Below, one piece after another: positions 33,829 to 43,121 of a DNA stretch of 64,000 nucleotides. A model generated the notes under the pieces. It had not been told where the DNA came from and did not search any database. It was given only the letters and a program-made list of their open reading frames with translations. Source of the stretch: an uncultured archaeon (lineage in GTDB: Archaea > Halobacteriota > Methanosarcinia > Methanosarcinales > Methanoperedenaceae). The stretch covers positions 1-64,000 of the forward strand of contig CABMIB010000083.1 in the NCBI GenBank assembly GCA_902386135.1, in the 5' to 3' direction. The translations under genes and the position numbers were made by a program. Every line of letters starts with the position of its first letter. The stretch's first letter is position 1.

Positions 33829-34911
33829 GTGAAAATAGCACAGGTATGTCCCCGTTACTACCCTGATATCGGTGGAGTAGAGACACACGTGCAGGAAATA
33901 AGTGAAAGGCTTGTAAAACGCGGTTTTGAGGTCGAAGTGGTCTGTACCGATCCCGCAGGTATTTTACGCAGGCACGAGATGATAAACGGCGTCACTGTAA
34001 CAAGATTCAGGTCTTTTGCGCCGGGAGAAGCGTACTACATTGCGCCGCAGATATATTTTTATTTGAAGGAACAAAGCTATGACCTGGTACATGCGCACAG
34101 CTATCATGCACTGCCTGCGCTTTTTGCCGCGCTTGCAAAGAACGGGCGGCGGATGGTGTTCACGCCGCACTATCACAGGAGCGGGCACACGTTCATCAGG
34201 GATGTGCTTCATAAGCCATACAGGCTTATCGGGAGCGGGATTTTTGAAAAAGCGGATAAAGTGATCTGTGTGTCCGAGCATGAGCGACGGAAAGTTACTC
34301 AGGATTTCAACCTGCCTGAAGGAAAAGTAAAAGTCATACCAAACGGTCTGGATCTTGAAGAGTTCAAAAACACAGGATACGGCAGGAAGGATGATAGCAA
34401 GGGAACATTGCTGTACGTTGGAAGGCTGGAAGAATATAAAGGCGTACAGCACATAATCAACGCTCTTCCCCTGTTAAGAGATTCCAGGCTGGAAATAATC
34501 GGGCATGGACCTTATGAGCCCAGTCTGCGAAAACTTGCAGAAAAACTATTAGTAACGGAGCGCATTAACTGGTATAAACAAATGACAAGAGAAGAACTGC
34601 TCCGGCATTATGCATCCGCAGATGTGTTCATCATGCTCTCCAGGCACGAAGCATACGGTATTACAGTTGCCGAGGCGCTTGCCTCAGGAACGCCGTGCAT
34701 CGTTGCAGCCGGAAGCGCTCTTGATGAGTTCACGGATGGGAAGCGGTGCCTGGGCATTGAAGCGCCTGTTACGACCGATAAACTGGCTAAAGCTATACGA
34801 CAGTTAAGGGAATCCCGCATTAAAGATGATATGAAGATAGAAAATCTCCCGATCCATGACTGGAACGATGTAACAGATAAACTAATAGAGGTTTACAGAA
34901 GCATACAATGA
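33829..34911 (+). CDS. GT4-family glycosyltransferase, first gene of GT operon
   Basis: A 360-residue GT-B enzyme. It starts at GTG with VKIAQVCPRYYPDIGGVETHV, an N-terminal acceptor-domain hallmark with the GG loop. The donor site has LLYVGRLEEYKGVQHIINAL and the SRHEAYGITVAEALASGTP nucleotide-sugar EX7E motif. It transfers a sugar from a nucleotide donor to a lipid-linked acceptor. Its stop overlaps the next glycosyltransferase start by 4 bp (ATGA), the first of a chain of overlaps to 37889 that indicates one operon. Confidence 0.92.
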   Translation: MKIAQVCPRYYPDIGGVETHVQEISERLVKRGFEVEVVCTDPAGILRRHEMINGVTVTRFRSFAPGEAYYIAPQIYFYLKEQSYDLVHAHSYHALPALFAALAKNGRRMVFTPHYHRSGHTFIRDVLHKPYRLIGSGIFEKADKVICVSEHERRKVTQDFNLPEGKVKVIPNGLDLEEFKNTGYGRKDDSKGTLLYVGRLEEYKGVQHIINALPLLRDSRLEIIGHGPYEPSLRKLAEKLLVTERINWYKQMTREELLRHYASADVFIMLSRHEAYGITVAEALASGTPCIVAAGSALDEFTDGKRCLGIEAPVTTDKLAKAIRQLRESRIKDDMKIENLPIHDWNDVTDKLIEVYRSIQ

Positions 34912-36035
34912 ATATCGGCATCGTCGTACCTTACTTCACTCCTTATGTGCGCGGCAATGAGTACGGACTGGCACAGGGTCTCACCCGGCTCGGGCATAAC
35001 ATCACGATAATCACATCAACCGCCAGGGCTCCGCGTGAAAAGGCGATCACAGATAAAGCACCTCAGGGTAATAAAATCGATTTTGACGTGAGATACCTTC
35101 CGGTCTTTATTGATATGGGAGACAATCCCATCGTATCCGGAGTAAAAGATCATATCAAAGAGCAGGATATCGTGATGCTTCAGGAGGATTATCCGCTCAT
35201 CTGCCATAAAGCATACAGCGCCGCAAGGGAATACGATATACCCGTGATTCTATCGTCAGAGCGGACATATTCACCGGAAAACATCGCAAAGCGGTATACT
35301 CTTAAATTACTGGATGCAACGACAAACAGGAAACTGTGGGAGGGTGCTGATGCGCTGACCGCCCACTGCACAGCAGCTAAAGAATTCATAATAGAGGAAC
35401 TGGGAGTAAAAAGAGAGATCACGGTTATACATGTGGGCGTGGATACAGACATGTTCCGACCGCAACAACAGGGGAGAAAATACCTCACAAAAGGAGACTT
35501 TCGGATTTTGACCGTGGCGCGGCTGCACAGATATAAGGGGCTTGAATACCTGGTAGAGGCAATGGAAACGGTCAGGAAAGAAATACCGCAAGTGCATCTC
35601 TACATCCTTGGAAAAGGCGGGGAGGAGCAAAACCTAAAAAGCCTTGTAAATAAGCTGCAACTGGACGACGTTGTTACATTTCTCACAAAGACTGTCCCGA
35701 ATTACGAAATACCAAAACTGTATGCCGAGTGCGATATATACGTCCAGCCCAGCATCGTAGAACCTTACGGCATTGCTGTTGTGGAAGCTATGGCATGCGG
35801 AAAGCCGGTTGTCGGGACGAAGGTAGGAGGAATGCGTGACACGGTACTGGACAAGGAGACAGGTTTCCTGGTCGAGCCCGGGAATCCGGCAGAACTTGCG
35901 GGGCGTATAACGGTGTTAAGGGACGATGAACTGCGCAGAGAAAAGGGAGCAAGGGCAAGAGCGAGGGTGGAAAAAGAATTTGACTGGAAATACATCGCGT
36001 CCCGGTACCAGGAGTTAATTGATGTCATCACATGA
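34908..36035 (+). CDS. GT4-family glycosyltransferase
   Basis: A 375-residue GT-B enzyme with the N-terminal VVPYFTPYVRGNEYGLAQGL segment (about residues 6-25) and the ILTVARLHRYKGLEYLVEAM donor motif. The EX7E motif EPYGIAVVEAMACGKPVVG is intact, with both acidic residues. It overlaps the upstream and downstream genes by 4 and 17 bp. It probably acts directly after or before the neighbouring GT4 enzyme in glycan assembly. Acceptor and sugar cannot be told. Confidence 0.92.
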   Translation: MNIGIVVPYFTPYVRGNEYGLAQGLTRLGHNITIITSTARAPREKAITDKAPQGNKIDFDVRYLPVFIDMGDNPIVSGVKDHIKEQDIVMLQEDYPLICHKAYSAAREYDIPVILSSERTYSPENIAKRYTLKLLDATTNRKLWEGADALTAHCTAAKEFIIEELGVKREITVIHVGVDTDMFRPQQQGRKYLTKGDFRILTVARLHRYKGLEYLVEAMETVRKEIPQVHLYILGKGGEEQNLKSLVNKLQLDDVVTFLTKTVPNYEIPKLYAECDIYVQPSIVEPYGIAVVEAMACGKPVVGTKVGGMRDTVLDKETGFLVEPGNPAELAGRITVLRDDELRREKGARARARVEKEFDWKYIASRYQELIDVIT

Positions 36036-36732
36036 ATACGATGGGGACTATTTTAAGAAAACGCGCAGCAACGTAGGTCTCCTTCTAACAACAATGCGCC
36101 CGCTCTGGGGAAGATGGGTAAAGATCATCCGGGAATACAAGAGCAGTGGAAAGCTGCTTGATATCGGCTGCGGTGAGGGTTATTTCCTGCAATATGCTGA
36201 AAAGTATTACGAAGCTTATGGAATGGATGTTTCGGACTACTGCATAAGCGAGGCATACCGGAGGACGAAAAAAACAAAACTCTCAACCGGCAGTATCGCA
36301 CACATAGATCACGGGAACGAATTCTTTGATGCGGTCACATGCTTTGATGTTCTGGAACATCTTGATGACCCGGAAGCTGCTGTACGGGAGTGCAGGCGTG
36401 TTCTCAGGCCCGGGGGAGTGCTCGTGATCAGGATTCCGAATACATCCTCTTTAGGAGCTAACTGGAAAAAAGAAGATTGGTTCGGCTATAAAGACACGAC
36501 TCATAAGTCACTGCTTTCAAATGAAGGCTGGCTCTCCGTGCTCCGGGAGAATAATTTTGAGGTGCTGAGCATATTCTATGATGGATTATGGGATACCCCA
36601 TATCTGAAATATATTCCCAAAATTTTTCAGGACGCTTTCATAAAATTCCCTTCTCTGATATTGTTTTCTCTGGGGACGAAGTATTCTAAAAAGTACGGTG
36701 AAAATCTATGCATGATCGCGCGCAGGCTATGA
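36019..36732 (+). CDS. Class I SAM-dependent methyltransferase of the glycan cluster
   Basis: A 237-residue methyltransferase with LLDIGCGEGYFLQYAEKYYE (about 43-62; motif I), GMDVSDYCISEA (motif II) and AVTCFDVLEHLDDPEAA (post-I). It belongs to the UbiE/class I type common in polysaccharide clusters. It overlaps the upstream glycosyltransferase by 17 bp and the next one by 4 bp, so it is very probably a sugar O-methyltransferase that caps or decorates the glycan. Methylated sugars are common in archaeal N-glycans. Confidence 0.88.
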   Translation: MMSSHEYDGDYFKKTRSNVGLLLTTMRPLWGRWVKIIREYKSSGKLLDIGCGEGYFLQYAEKYYEAYGMDVSDYCISEAYRRTKKTKLSTGSIAHIDHGNEFFDAVTCFDVLEHLDDPEAAVRECRRVLRPGGVLVIRIPNTSSLGANWKKEDWFGYKDTTHKSLLSNEGWLSVLRENNFEVLSIFYDGLWDTPYLKYIPKIFQDAFIKFPSLILFSLGTKYSKKYGENLCMIARRL

Positions 36733-37889
36733 AAAGCGTATCTTCTCTATTTGAGCTGTTAAAAAACGAGAAAAAGGTCTGCATTATGATCACTAACTTC
36801 CCGCCATACCCTGAAAAAACCGAAGCATTCAGGGGGGGTGTTACAGAGGTACATGAGCAGCTTTATAACCAACTCATAAAAAATGGCGTGGATACATTTG
36901 TCATCTCTTTTTCCCTGTACGGCAGGTCACCTCATAAGGATGGTATTTACAGGATCGGCACGTACATCCCTTACTCTAAAAGTAAAGTCAGGAGATTGAT
37001 ATTCCCTTTTCTTGAGTTTTTTAATCCCCTGATGTTTGTTAATGTAATGCGAATTTTAATCAGGGAGAAACCGTCCTGCGTGGAATATGCCTCGCTGCTG
37101 CAGGGATCGGTTGCGCCGCTTGTGGCATCGGTGTTATTCAGAACCAGGATCATCGTCCGCAACGACTGGTTATGCCCGAATCTTTACGCAAAGAGCCAGT
37201 CCTGCAGCGATTCGCAGAGATTGAGAGAATGCGCAGAATGTCTGGGCATTAAAAATTCTCTTTTGAAACCAGTGGCTGGATTATATTCGATCATTATATT
37301 AAAATTTAAGCGGTTCCTGTGGAACAGATATTGTACGATTATAGTCCAGAGCAGTTATCACAAAAATTTACTTGAAGGATGGGGAATACTTCCTGAAAAG
37401 ATGATATTAATACCTCCCACGTCTGATATATTCGAAGACCCTCTCTATACCGGGGAACTTGTTAAACTTAAAAAAGATAAAATTATCCTGGCTTATATAG
37501 GACGGCTCACTGTTGAGAAAGGATTTGACCTGTTGCTTGAGGCTTTTAAAATGGTAATGCAAAAAAGGCCGGATGCAGTGCTGTGGGTGGCGGGCACCGG
37601 GGAGTTAAAAAGAGATATAGATGGCGTGGAATATCTTGGCTGGGTAGAAAAGGATAGACTGGGAAGCGTGTATAAAGTTGCAGATATTGTTGTCGTTCCG
37701 ACTGTAGTTCCTGAGGCGCATCCTGCAACGGTGGATGATGCAATTAAATATAAAAAACCAATTGTTGCATTCAGGGTGGGAGCACTTGAAGAGATGATTG
37801 GGAATGAAGGCATATTTTGCGATGAGATAACATCTAAATCATTATATAATCAGATAATAAAAGGGATGAATCATATAAATAGAAACTGA
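36729..37889 (+). CDS. GT4-family glycosyltransferase with internal Cys cluster
   Basis: A 386-residue GT-B enzyme, using the ATG at 36729 that overlaps the methyltransferase stop (ATGA). A longer frame from 36708 would overlap by 25 bp. The donor domain has ILAYIGRLTVEKGFDLLLEA and VVPEAHPATVDDAIKYKKPIV. The insert near residues 157-173 has C-x8-C-x6-C-x2-C, an unusual potential metal site (also found in some GT4 proteins with 'CxxCLG' motifs). A broken second copy of this gene's C-terminus lies at 38648-38871. Confidence 0.88.
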   Translation: MKSVSSLFELLKNEKKVCIMITNFPPYPEKTEAFRGGVTEVHEQLYNQLIKNGVDTFVISFSLYGRSPHKDGIYRIGTYIPYSKSKVRRLIFPFLEFFNPLMFVNVMRILIREKPSCVEYASLLQGSVAPLVASVLFRTRIIVRNDWLCPNLYAKSQSCSDSQRLRECAECLGIKNSLLKPVAGLYSIIILKFKRFLWNRYCTIIVQSSYHKNLLEGWGILPEKMILIPPTSDIFEDPLYTGELVKLKKDKIILAYIGRLTVEKGFDLLLEAFKMVMQKRPDAVLWVAGTGELKRDIDGVEYLGWVEKDRLGSVYKVADIVVVPTVVPEAHPATVDDAIKYKKPIVAFRVGALEEMIGNEGIFCDEITSKSLYNQIIKGMNHINRN

Positions 37890-37890
37890 A

Positions 37891-38640
37891 GTGAAAAATA
37901 TTATGCAAACAATTAAAAATAAAAAGGAAGAAATTAACTACAATAAAGATCAATCCTTAGATTCTATAACGGAATATATAGAACGTTGTTTCAAAATATA
38001 CCCATTTGAATCATATTACTCACATATACATAGCTACCTAAATAGGCCAAATATGAATATTTTAGAAATGGGATGTGGAAATGGATTTTTAAGCTTTTGG
38101 TTAGAAAAAAAAACTAAAAGAACTATTTATGGAACAGATATATCCAAAGAATTTGTTAATACTGCACACGTTTATGGAAATGCACACGGATACCAATCCC
38201 AATTCATATTGATGGATATTGAAAATTCTGGATTGAAACCATACAGTTTCGACCTGATCATAATGCTCGATGCACTACATCATTTTCCAGATACTGGATA
38301 TGTCCTAAAAGAGATATATAGATCATTAAAAAATAACGGAGTATTTATAATATTTGAACCAAATCCATTCAATCCATGGATTATGTATAACAGGATTAGA
38401 AGGAAAATTGATAAAGAGGAATGGGGATTCGAACACGAAAAAATGTTCAGTAAAAGACATTATATAAATAGTTTTAAAAGTATGGGATTTGACATAGTTG
38501 AAAGTAAGACTATCAGATATATCCCAAAAAGAACTATAGATGAGAGAAAATATCTATTCCAATTCGATGGGCTATTGAGCAAGATTCCAATAATCAATTC
38601 TTTTGGTTTCGCTACATTTATATGTGCTCGAAAAAGATAG
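37891..38640 (+). CDS. AT-rich SAM-dependent methyltransferase
   Basis: A 249-residue class I methyltransferase with ILEMGCGNGFLSFWLEKKTK (motif I, about 50-69), GTDISKEFVNTA and LIIMLDALHHFPDTGYVLKEI. The gene is much richer in A/T than its neighbours on either side. It sits exactly between an intact glycosyltransferase and a broken copy of that glycosyltransferase's C-terminus, which suggests it arrived by recombination. The start is GTG 37891 or ATG 37903; the ribosome binding site is poor for both. Likely a glycan methyltransferase. Confidence 0.83.
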   Translation: MKNIMQTIKNKKEEINYNKDQSLDSITEYIERCFKIYPFESYYSHIHSYLNRPNMNILEMGCGNGFLSFWLEKKTKRTIYGTDISKEFVNTAHVYGNAHGYQSQFILMDIENSGLKPYSFDLIIMLDALHHFPDTGYVLKEIYRSLKNNGVFIIFEPNPFNPWIMYNRIRRKIDKEEWGFEHEKMFSKRHYINSFKSMGFDIVESKTIRYIPKRTIDERKYLFQFDGLLSKIPIINSFGFATFICARKR

Positions 38641-38647
38641 ATTGTGA

Positions 38648-38871
38648 AGCAGGTATGGAGTTGCTGATAGTGTGGTTTTCTCAGCAGTTGTCCCTGAAGC
38701 ATATACTACAACCGTGGATGAAACAATTAAATATGAACATATATTATCATGTTCAGGATAGGAGCATTGGAAGAAATGATAGGGGATGATGGCATATTTT
38801 GCAATGAATTGAACCTCGGTTCATTATATAAAGGTTTGATTAAAACCATTGATAGCCTGAAGGAGAATTAA
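38648..38871 (+). pseudogene. Frameshifted C-terminal remnant of a GT4 glycosyltransferase
   Basis: Translation from 38648 gives SRYGVADSVVFSAVVPEAYT (first 20 residues), continuing with TTVDETIKYEHILSCSG up to TAG near 38758. A shift of frame then continues RIGALEEMIGDDGIFCNEL and SLYKGLIKTIDSLKEN to TAA 38869-38871. It aligns along its length with the C-terminal 70 residues of the intact GT4 gene at 36729-37889. No start codon or N-terminal domain remains. Its last bases supply the ribosome binding site (AAGGAG) for asparagine synthase. Confidence 0.85.
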
Positions 38872-38874
38872 AAA

Positions 38875-40722
38875 ATGTGCGGGATTTGCGGATTTTACGG
38901 ATTTGAAGATGGAAATATCCTTAAGCGGATGATAAAAAATCTGTCTCACCGTGGTCCCGATGACAGTGGATCGTATGTAGATGGAAATGTCTCCCTCGGT
39001 CATACGCGCCTCAGCATCATCGATACATCCGACAAAGGAAAGCAGCCGATGAGCAACGAAAACGGGACTGTCTGGATCACGTACAACGGTGAAACATATA
39101 ATTTCATGGATATGAGAAAAAACTTAAAGGGAAGGCATGATTTTTATTCAAATACCGATACCGAAGTTCTGATTCATGCCTATGAGGACTTTGGAATTGA
39201 TTTTGTTAAAAACCTCAGGGGAATGTTCGCATTCGCGATATACGATTCTATAAAGAAAAAATTGATACTCGCAAGAGACCCTATAGGTAAGAAACCCCTG
39301 TATTATTACTGGGATGGAAACAGGTTCGTTTTCGCCTCTGAGATCAAAGCTATCCTTGAAGCCGGGATTAAAAGAGAAATCGACACGCAAGGGCTGTGCG
39401 CATATCTGACGCATCAATACACCATCGGAAGAAATACCATGTTCCTTGGCATCAGGAAAGTGCTCGGGGGCGAGATACTTACCTTTGATATCAGCAGTAG
39501 AACTGTAACAATAGATAAATATTTTGAGATTAAAGAAGATATTGTAAACGCGCCAGAGGAATTTTTCGTTCGGAAGCTTCGAGCGCTGCTTGAAGAATCG
39601 GCGCAGCTTCGAACCATAGCCGATACTCCCGTTGGCGCATTTTTATCCGGCGGGATTGATTCTACAAGTGTAGTTGCGCTTACAAAGCCAAAGATTGACT
39701 ATGACCTGCATACGTTTTCAATGGGTTTTGAAGGCTATTTCTCAGAGCTTGACTTTGCAAAAATGGCGGCGGAGCATGTCGATACGGTACACCACGAAGT
39801 TGAGATAGGTGCAGGGGATGTTATTAAAGAACTGGAAAAGATAGCCTGGCATTATGACGAACCGATTGGCGAAGCAGCAGTCATCGCAAATTATTTCCTT
39901 GCAAAAGAAGCAAGAAGATATGTTAAAGTGGTAGTTGCCGGTGAAGCGGGGGATGAGCTATTCGGGGGATACGGTCATTACAAGATAGGCTTGAAGACCT
40001 ATCCTTGGTTCAGCCTGCCCCGTATTTTCAGAAGCACGTTAAAAAACATTGTTTCATCCTATTTGAAACAAGAGTGTTTTTTTAAAAAGGAGTTCCCGTA
40101 TTACGTACTAAATTATTTTTCGCAAAAAGATTTGTACCATGCGTCGTTAGACCTGACAAAAGCAGCGATGGCAGATGAAGAACTGAAGCGGTTCACTTCT
40201 GAGCGCATGAGCTTTGATGAAGATTTGATCGTATTCCCGGCCGATATGAAGCATCCATTGAACAAGATGCTCGCTCTCGATTGCAAGAACCTGTTACCTG
40301 AAAAATACCTGATGAAAGCAGATAAAGCTACAATGGCAAATGCTGTTGAGGAAAGGCTGCCGCTGATGGATAAAGACATTGTTGAGTTCAGTTTTAAAAT
40401 CCCGCCCAACTTTAAGATCAAAAACGGGGATGGAAAGCATATATTGAAGATGGCAGTCAAAGATCTGGTTCCTGAAGAAATTATAAAAAGAAAGAAAACA
40501 GGTTTCAGTGTACCCTATATCCACTGGGTAAAGAATGAAATGAAAGAACCGGTTGAGCAGAAACTGGATGAAGGGGAATTGATAAATAGACTATTCGAGA
40601 AAGAGAAAGTCAAAATGTTAATTGAGAATTCCCGGAGAAATGACTGGTATCGCAACACTGACCTTGTCTGGAACCTGTTTGCCCTTGAACTGTGGTATGA
40701 ACAGTTTTTTCATGATACATAA
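38875..40722 (+). CDS. asnB: Asparagine synthase (glutamine-hydrolysing)
   Basis: A 615-residue enzyme. The N-terminal glutaminase domain begins MCGICGFYG, with nucleophile C2 exposed after Met removal and RGPDDSG following. The synthetase domain has the PP-loop FLSGGIDSTSV near residue 255 and later VVAGEAGDELFGGYGHY. It uses Gln and ATP to amidate Asp. Copies inside surface-polysaccharide clusters often amidate sugar acids or peptide carboxylates instead of making free Asn. The uronic-acid dehydrogenase at 60152 makes that plausible here (inference). Confidence 0.94.
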   Translation: MCGICGFYGFEDGNILKRMIKNLSHRGPDDSGSYVDGNVSLGHTRLSIIDTSDKGKQPMSNENGTVWITYNGETYNFMDMRKNLKGRHDFYSNTDTEVLIHAYEDFGIDFVKNLRGMFAFAIYDSIKKKLILARDPIGKKPLYYYWDGNRFVFASEIKAILEAGIKREIDTQGLCAYLTHQYTIGRNTMFLGIRKVLGGEILTFDISSRTVTIDKYFEIKEDIVNAPEEFFVRKLRALLEESAQLRTIADTPVGAFLSGGIDSTSVVALTKPKIDYDLHTFSMGFEGYFSELDFAKMAAEHVDTVHHEVEIGAGDVIKELEKIAWHYDEPIGEAAVIANYFLAKEARRYVKVVVAGEAGDELFGGYGHYKIGLKTYPWFSLPRIFRSTLKNIVSSYLKQECFFKKEFPYYVLNYFSQKDLYHASLDLTKAAMADEELKRFTSERMSFDEDLIVFPADMKHPLNKMLALDCKNLLPEKYLMKADKATMANAVEERLPLMDKDIVEFSFKIPPNFKIKNGDGKHILKMAVKDLVPEEIIKRKKTGFSVPYIHWVKNEMKEPVEQKLDEGELINRLFEKEKVKMLIENSRRNDWYRNTDLVWNLFALELWYEQFFHDT

Positions 40723-40764
40723 TGTTTTATCCATGTAGAATAATATATTACAAATCAATAAAAT

Positions 40765-41760
40765 ATGAAAGAGAGTATAATTAACGATTTATATTGCCCC
40801 GCCTGTCATGGTAAGCTTGAGCGCAGGATAACGAAAGCACAGAGCAATGAGGTCGAAGAAGGCGTGTTGATCTGTAAAAATTGTTCAGGTAATTATCCTG
40901 TCAGGAACTGCATCCCGAGATTTGTAAAAGAAGATAACTATGCAGCCTCCTTTGGACTTGAATGGAATAAGCACTCCAGGACACAGATAGATAAATTCAA
41001 CGGCACGAATATCTCAGAAAAACGTTTTTATTCCCAGACGAAGTGGGATAGGAATTTAAAAAACCAGAAAATACTGGAAGTGGGATGCGGGGCGGGAAGA
41101 TTTACCCAGATAGCTATAGAGACCGGCGCGGAGGTATATTCGTTTGATCTCAGTACTGCGGTTGATGCCTGCCTCGCTAACAATGGACTGGCAAAAAACC
41201 TTCATATCTTCCAGGCCAGCATCTATGAACTTCCTTTTCAAAAAGGATATTTTGATAAAATCTTTTGTTTTGGGGTTTTGCAGCATACACCTGATGTCAA
41301 AAAGGCATTTTCAAGTCTGGTACCGTACCTGAAGCCAGGTGGAGAGATCGTTGTGGATATTTATAAGAAAAGCGTCAGGAATTATTTTCAGTCAAAATAT
41401 TTTTTGCGTGTTTTCACGAAACAAATTGATAGCGCTAAATTATATGTTATACTTACTAGAGTTGTACCCATATTGCTTCCAGCCAGCAATGCCCTGAAAA
41501 AAATCCCGGCTTTTGGCAATTCCCTGAGTTCCTTAATCCCGATAATAAATTATAAGAACGTGCTGCCAGTGAAGGACGAAGACCTCATGGACTGGGCCAT
41601 TCTTGACACTTTTGATATGCTGTCGCCCAGGTATGACAATCCCCAAACGATGAAGACCCTGAAAAGATGGTTCATGGAAGCCGGGCTTACAGATATCCAG
41701 GTATCTTCACCGGGGATGGTCGTGGGGAGGGGAGTAAAACCCGACGGGAACGGGTCATGA
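40765..41760 (+). CDS. Methyltransferase with N-terminal Trm112-like zinc ribbon
   Basis: A 331-residue protein. Residues 10-55 form a Trm112-like C-x2-C...C-x2-C ribbon (YCPACHGKLE, LICKNCSGNYPV). Residues about 100-210 are a class I SAM domain (KILEVGCGAGRFTQIAIETG, AVDACLANNG, CFGVLQHTPDVKKAF). The C-terminal 90 residues are specific. The zinc-ribbon/methyltransferase fusion is common in O-antigen-like and archaeal glycan clusters. Its stop overlaps the next glycosyltransferase start by 4 bp. Likely a sugar or lipid-carrier methyltransferase. Confidence 0.88.
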   Translation: MKESIINDLYCPACHGKLERRITKAQSNEVEEGVLICKNCSGNYPVRNCIPRFVKEDNYAASFGLEWNKHSRTQIDKFNGTNISEKRFYSQTKWDRNLKNQKILEVGCGAGRFTQIAIETGAEVYSFDLSTAVDACLANNGLAKNLHIFQASIYELPFQKGYFDKIFCFGVLQHTPDVKKAFSSLVPYLKPGGEIVVDIYKKSVRNYFQSKYFLRVFTKQIDSAKLYVILTRVVPILLPASNALKKIPAFGNSLSSLIPIINYKNVLPVKDEDLMDWAILDTFDMLSPRYDNPQTMKTLKRWFMEAGLTDIQVSSPGMVVGRGVKPDGNGS

Positions 41761-42857
41761 AAATATGCTTTTTTTCACCCGGTGCATATTCGTATCTCTC
41801 GCAGAGAAATACCGGGTCAGCCGGCGGTGCAGAGCTCCACCAGGCGCTTGTAGCAAAAGAACTGGCAAAAAAAGGGTTTGACATATCTTTTATAGTGGAT
41901 GATTACGGGCAGGAGAATGTAGAGGTCCAGGACGGGATAAAAATCTTAAAATTTCCAATCAGGGGTTATACAAATGTTATATATTTTCCTTTAAGGGTTT
42001 ATCGTCTCTTGAAAGTTTTAGAAAAGGCTGGCGCAGATATTTATTACCAGAGGGCAGCAACCGCGGAGACCGGCATTATCGCTTTTTTCTGCGCCATGAG
42101 AAAAAGAAAATTCGTGTATGGGATGTCAAGCGACATTGAAGTGAATGGGATATTTACCGAAAGAGCAAAGTTCTACGAAAGGATCCTTTATAATTCTGGC
42201 GTAAAAAGGGCTAAGCGAATAATTGTGCAGAGTGAATATCAGCATATTATGCTGAAGAAAAAATCCGACCTTGATAGCATAATTATAAAAAATCCATGCT
42301 ATCAGGCTGGGTGCACAGAAAAAAACAAACCCGACCCGCCTGTTGTTCTCTGGGTGGGGACGATAAAACCGGAATGGAAGCAGCCGGGCTTGTTCCTTGA
42401 GCTTGCAAGGGCTATTCCGGACGCTAAGTTCCAGATGGTCGGAGGCTCCGGCGGCAACAGACAGTTTTATGATGGGATAAAGAAAGAGGCAGAGCTAATA
42501 TCAAATCTTGAGTTCACAGGCTTTGTGCCATATCCGGAAATAAATAACTATTTTAATAGCGCATCGATCCTGGTAAACACCTCAACAGTTGAGGGTTTTT
42601 CAAATACTTTTTTGCAGGCGTGGGCAGGATATACCCCGGTTGTAAGCCTGAGCGTCGACCCGGATGAGATCATCTGCAAATATAAACTGGGGTTTCATTC
42701 AGGGACATTTGAGCAGATGGTGTTCGATGTTAAGACTTTAATTAAAAATAAAGAGCTAAGGGATGAGATGGGGATGAACGGGCGGCGGTATGTTGAGAAG
42801 GAACATGACCTGAGGAAGATCGTTGAAAAATATACCGAAGTTTTTGAGAAGATATAA
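41757..42857 (+). CDS. GT4-family glycosyltransferase
   Basis: A 366-residue GT-B enzyme. The frame opens upstream at 41667, but the ATG at 41757 overlaps the methyltransferase stop (ATGA) and gives the proper N-terminus MKICFFSPGAYSY. Motifs are GSAGGAELHQALVAKEL in the acceptor domain and VVLWVGTIKPEWKQPGLFLE in the donor domain. VNTSTVEGFSNTFLQAWAGY has Glu and Gln in place of the usual two acids. It ends the rightward GT operon. A 190-bp AT-rich promoter region follows. Confidence 0.9.
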   Translation: MKICFFSPGAYSYLSQRNTGSAGGAELHQALVAKELAKKGFDISFIVDDYGQENVEVQDGIKILKFPIRGYTNVIYFPLRVYRLLKVLEKAGADIYYQRAATAETGIIAFFCAMRKRKFVYGMSSDIEVNGIFTERAKFYERILYNSGVKRAKRIIVQSEYQHIMLKKKSDLDSIIIKNPCYQAGCTEKNKPDPPVVLWVGTIKPEWKQPGLFLELARAIPDAKFQMVGGSGGNRQFYDGIKKEAELISNLEFTGFVPYPEINNYFNSASILVNTSTVEGFSNTFLQAWAGYTPVVSLSVDPDEIICKYKLGFHSGTFEQMVFDVKTLIKNKELRDEMGMNGRRYVEKEHDLRKIVEKYTEVFEKI

Positions 42858-42980
42858 ATAGTTTCGTGATGTTATTTCAATCGGTTTTCGTGCCTGTATG
42901 GCAACGCTTCTTTGAGGCTGTCTCTACACTTTGGTTTTTAATGCAATAATAGAAATTATTTTATATTTAGTTGCAAAAAT

Positions 42981-42988
42981 CTTATATA
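42981..42988 (+). promoter_or_regulatory. TATA box of the secreted subtilase-like gene
   Basis: CTTATATA lies in the 190-bp AT-rich spacer, about 130 bp upstream of the preferred ATG at 43122. A leader of roughly 100 nt would result. No terminator hairpin for the GT operon is obvious in 42858-42980. Confidence 0.45.
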
Positions 42989-43121
42989 GTACTTTTGCAC
43001 TTGAGGGATGCCAAAAGGATAGAAAGTGACAATGTTACACGCATTATAATTGCAGCGCTTGGCGATTTTCTATCTGAATCGAAGACGGTACAAAAAGGTA
43101 TTAGTGGAAAAAGTGGTAAAA

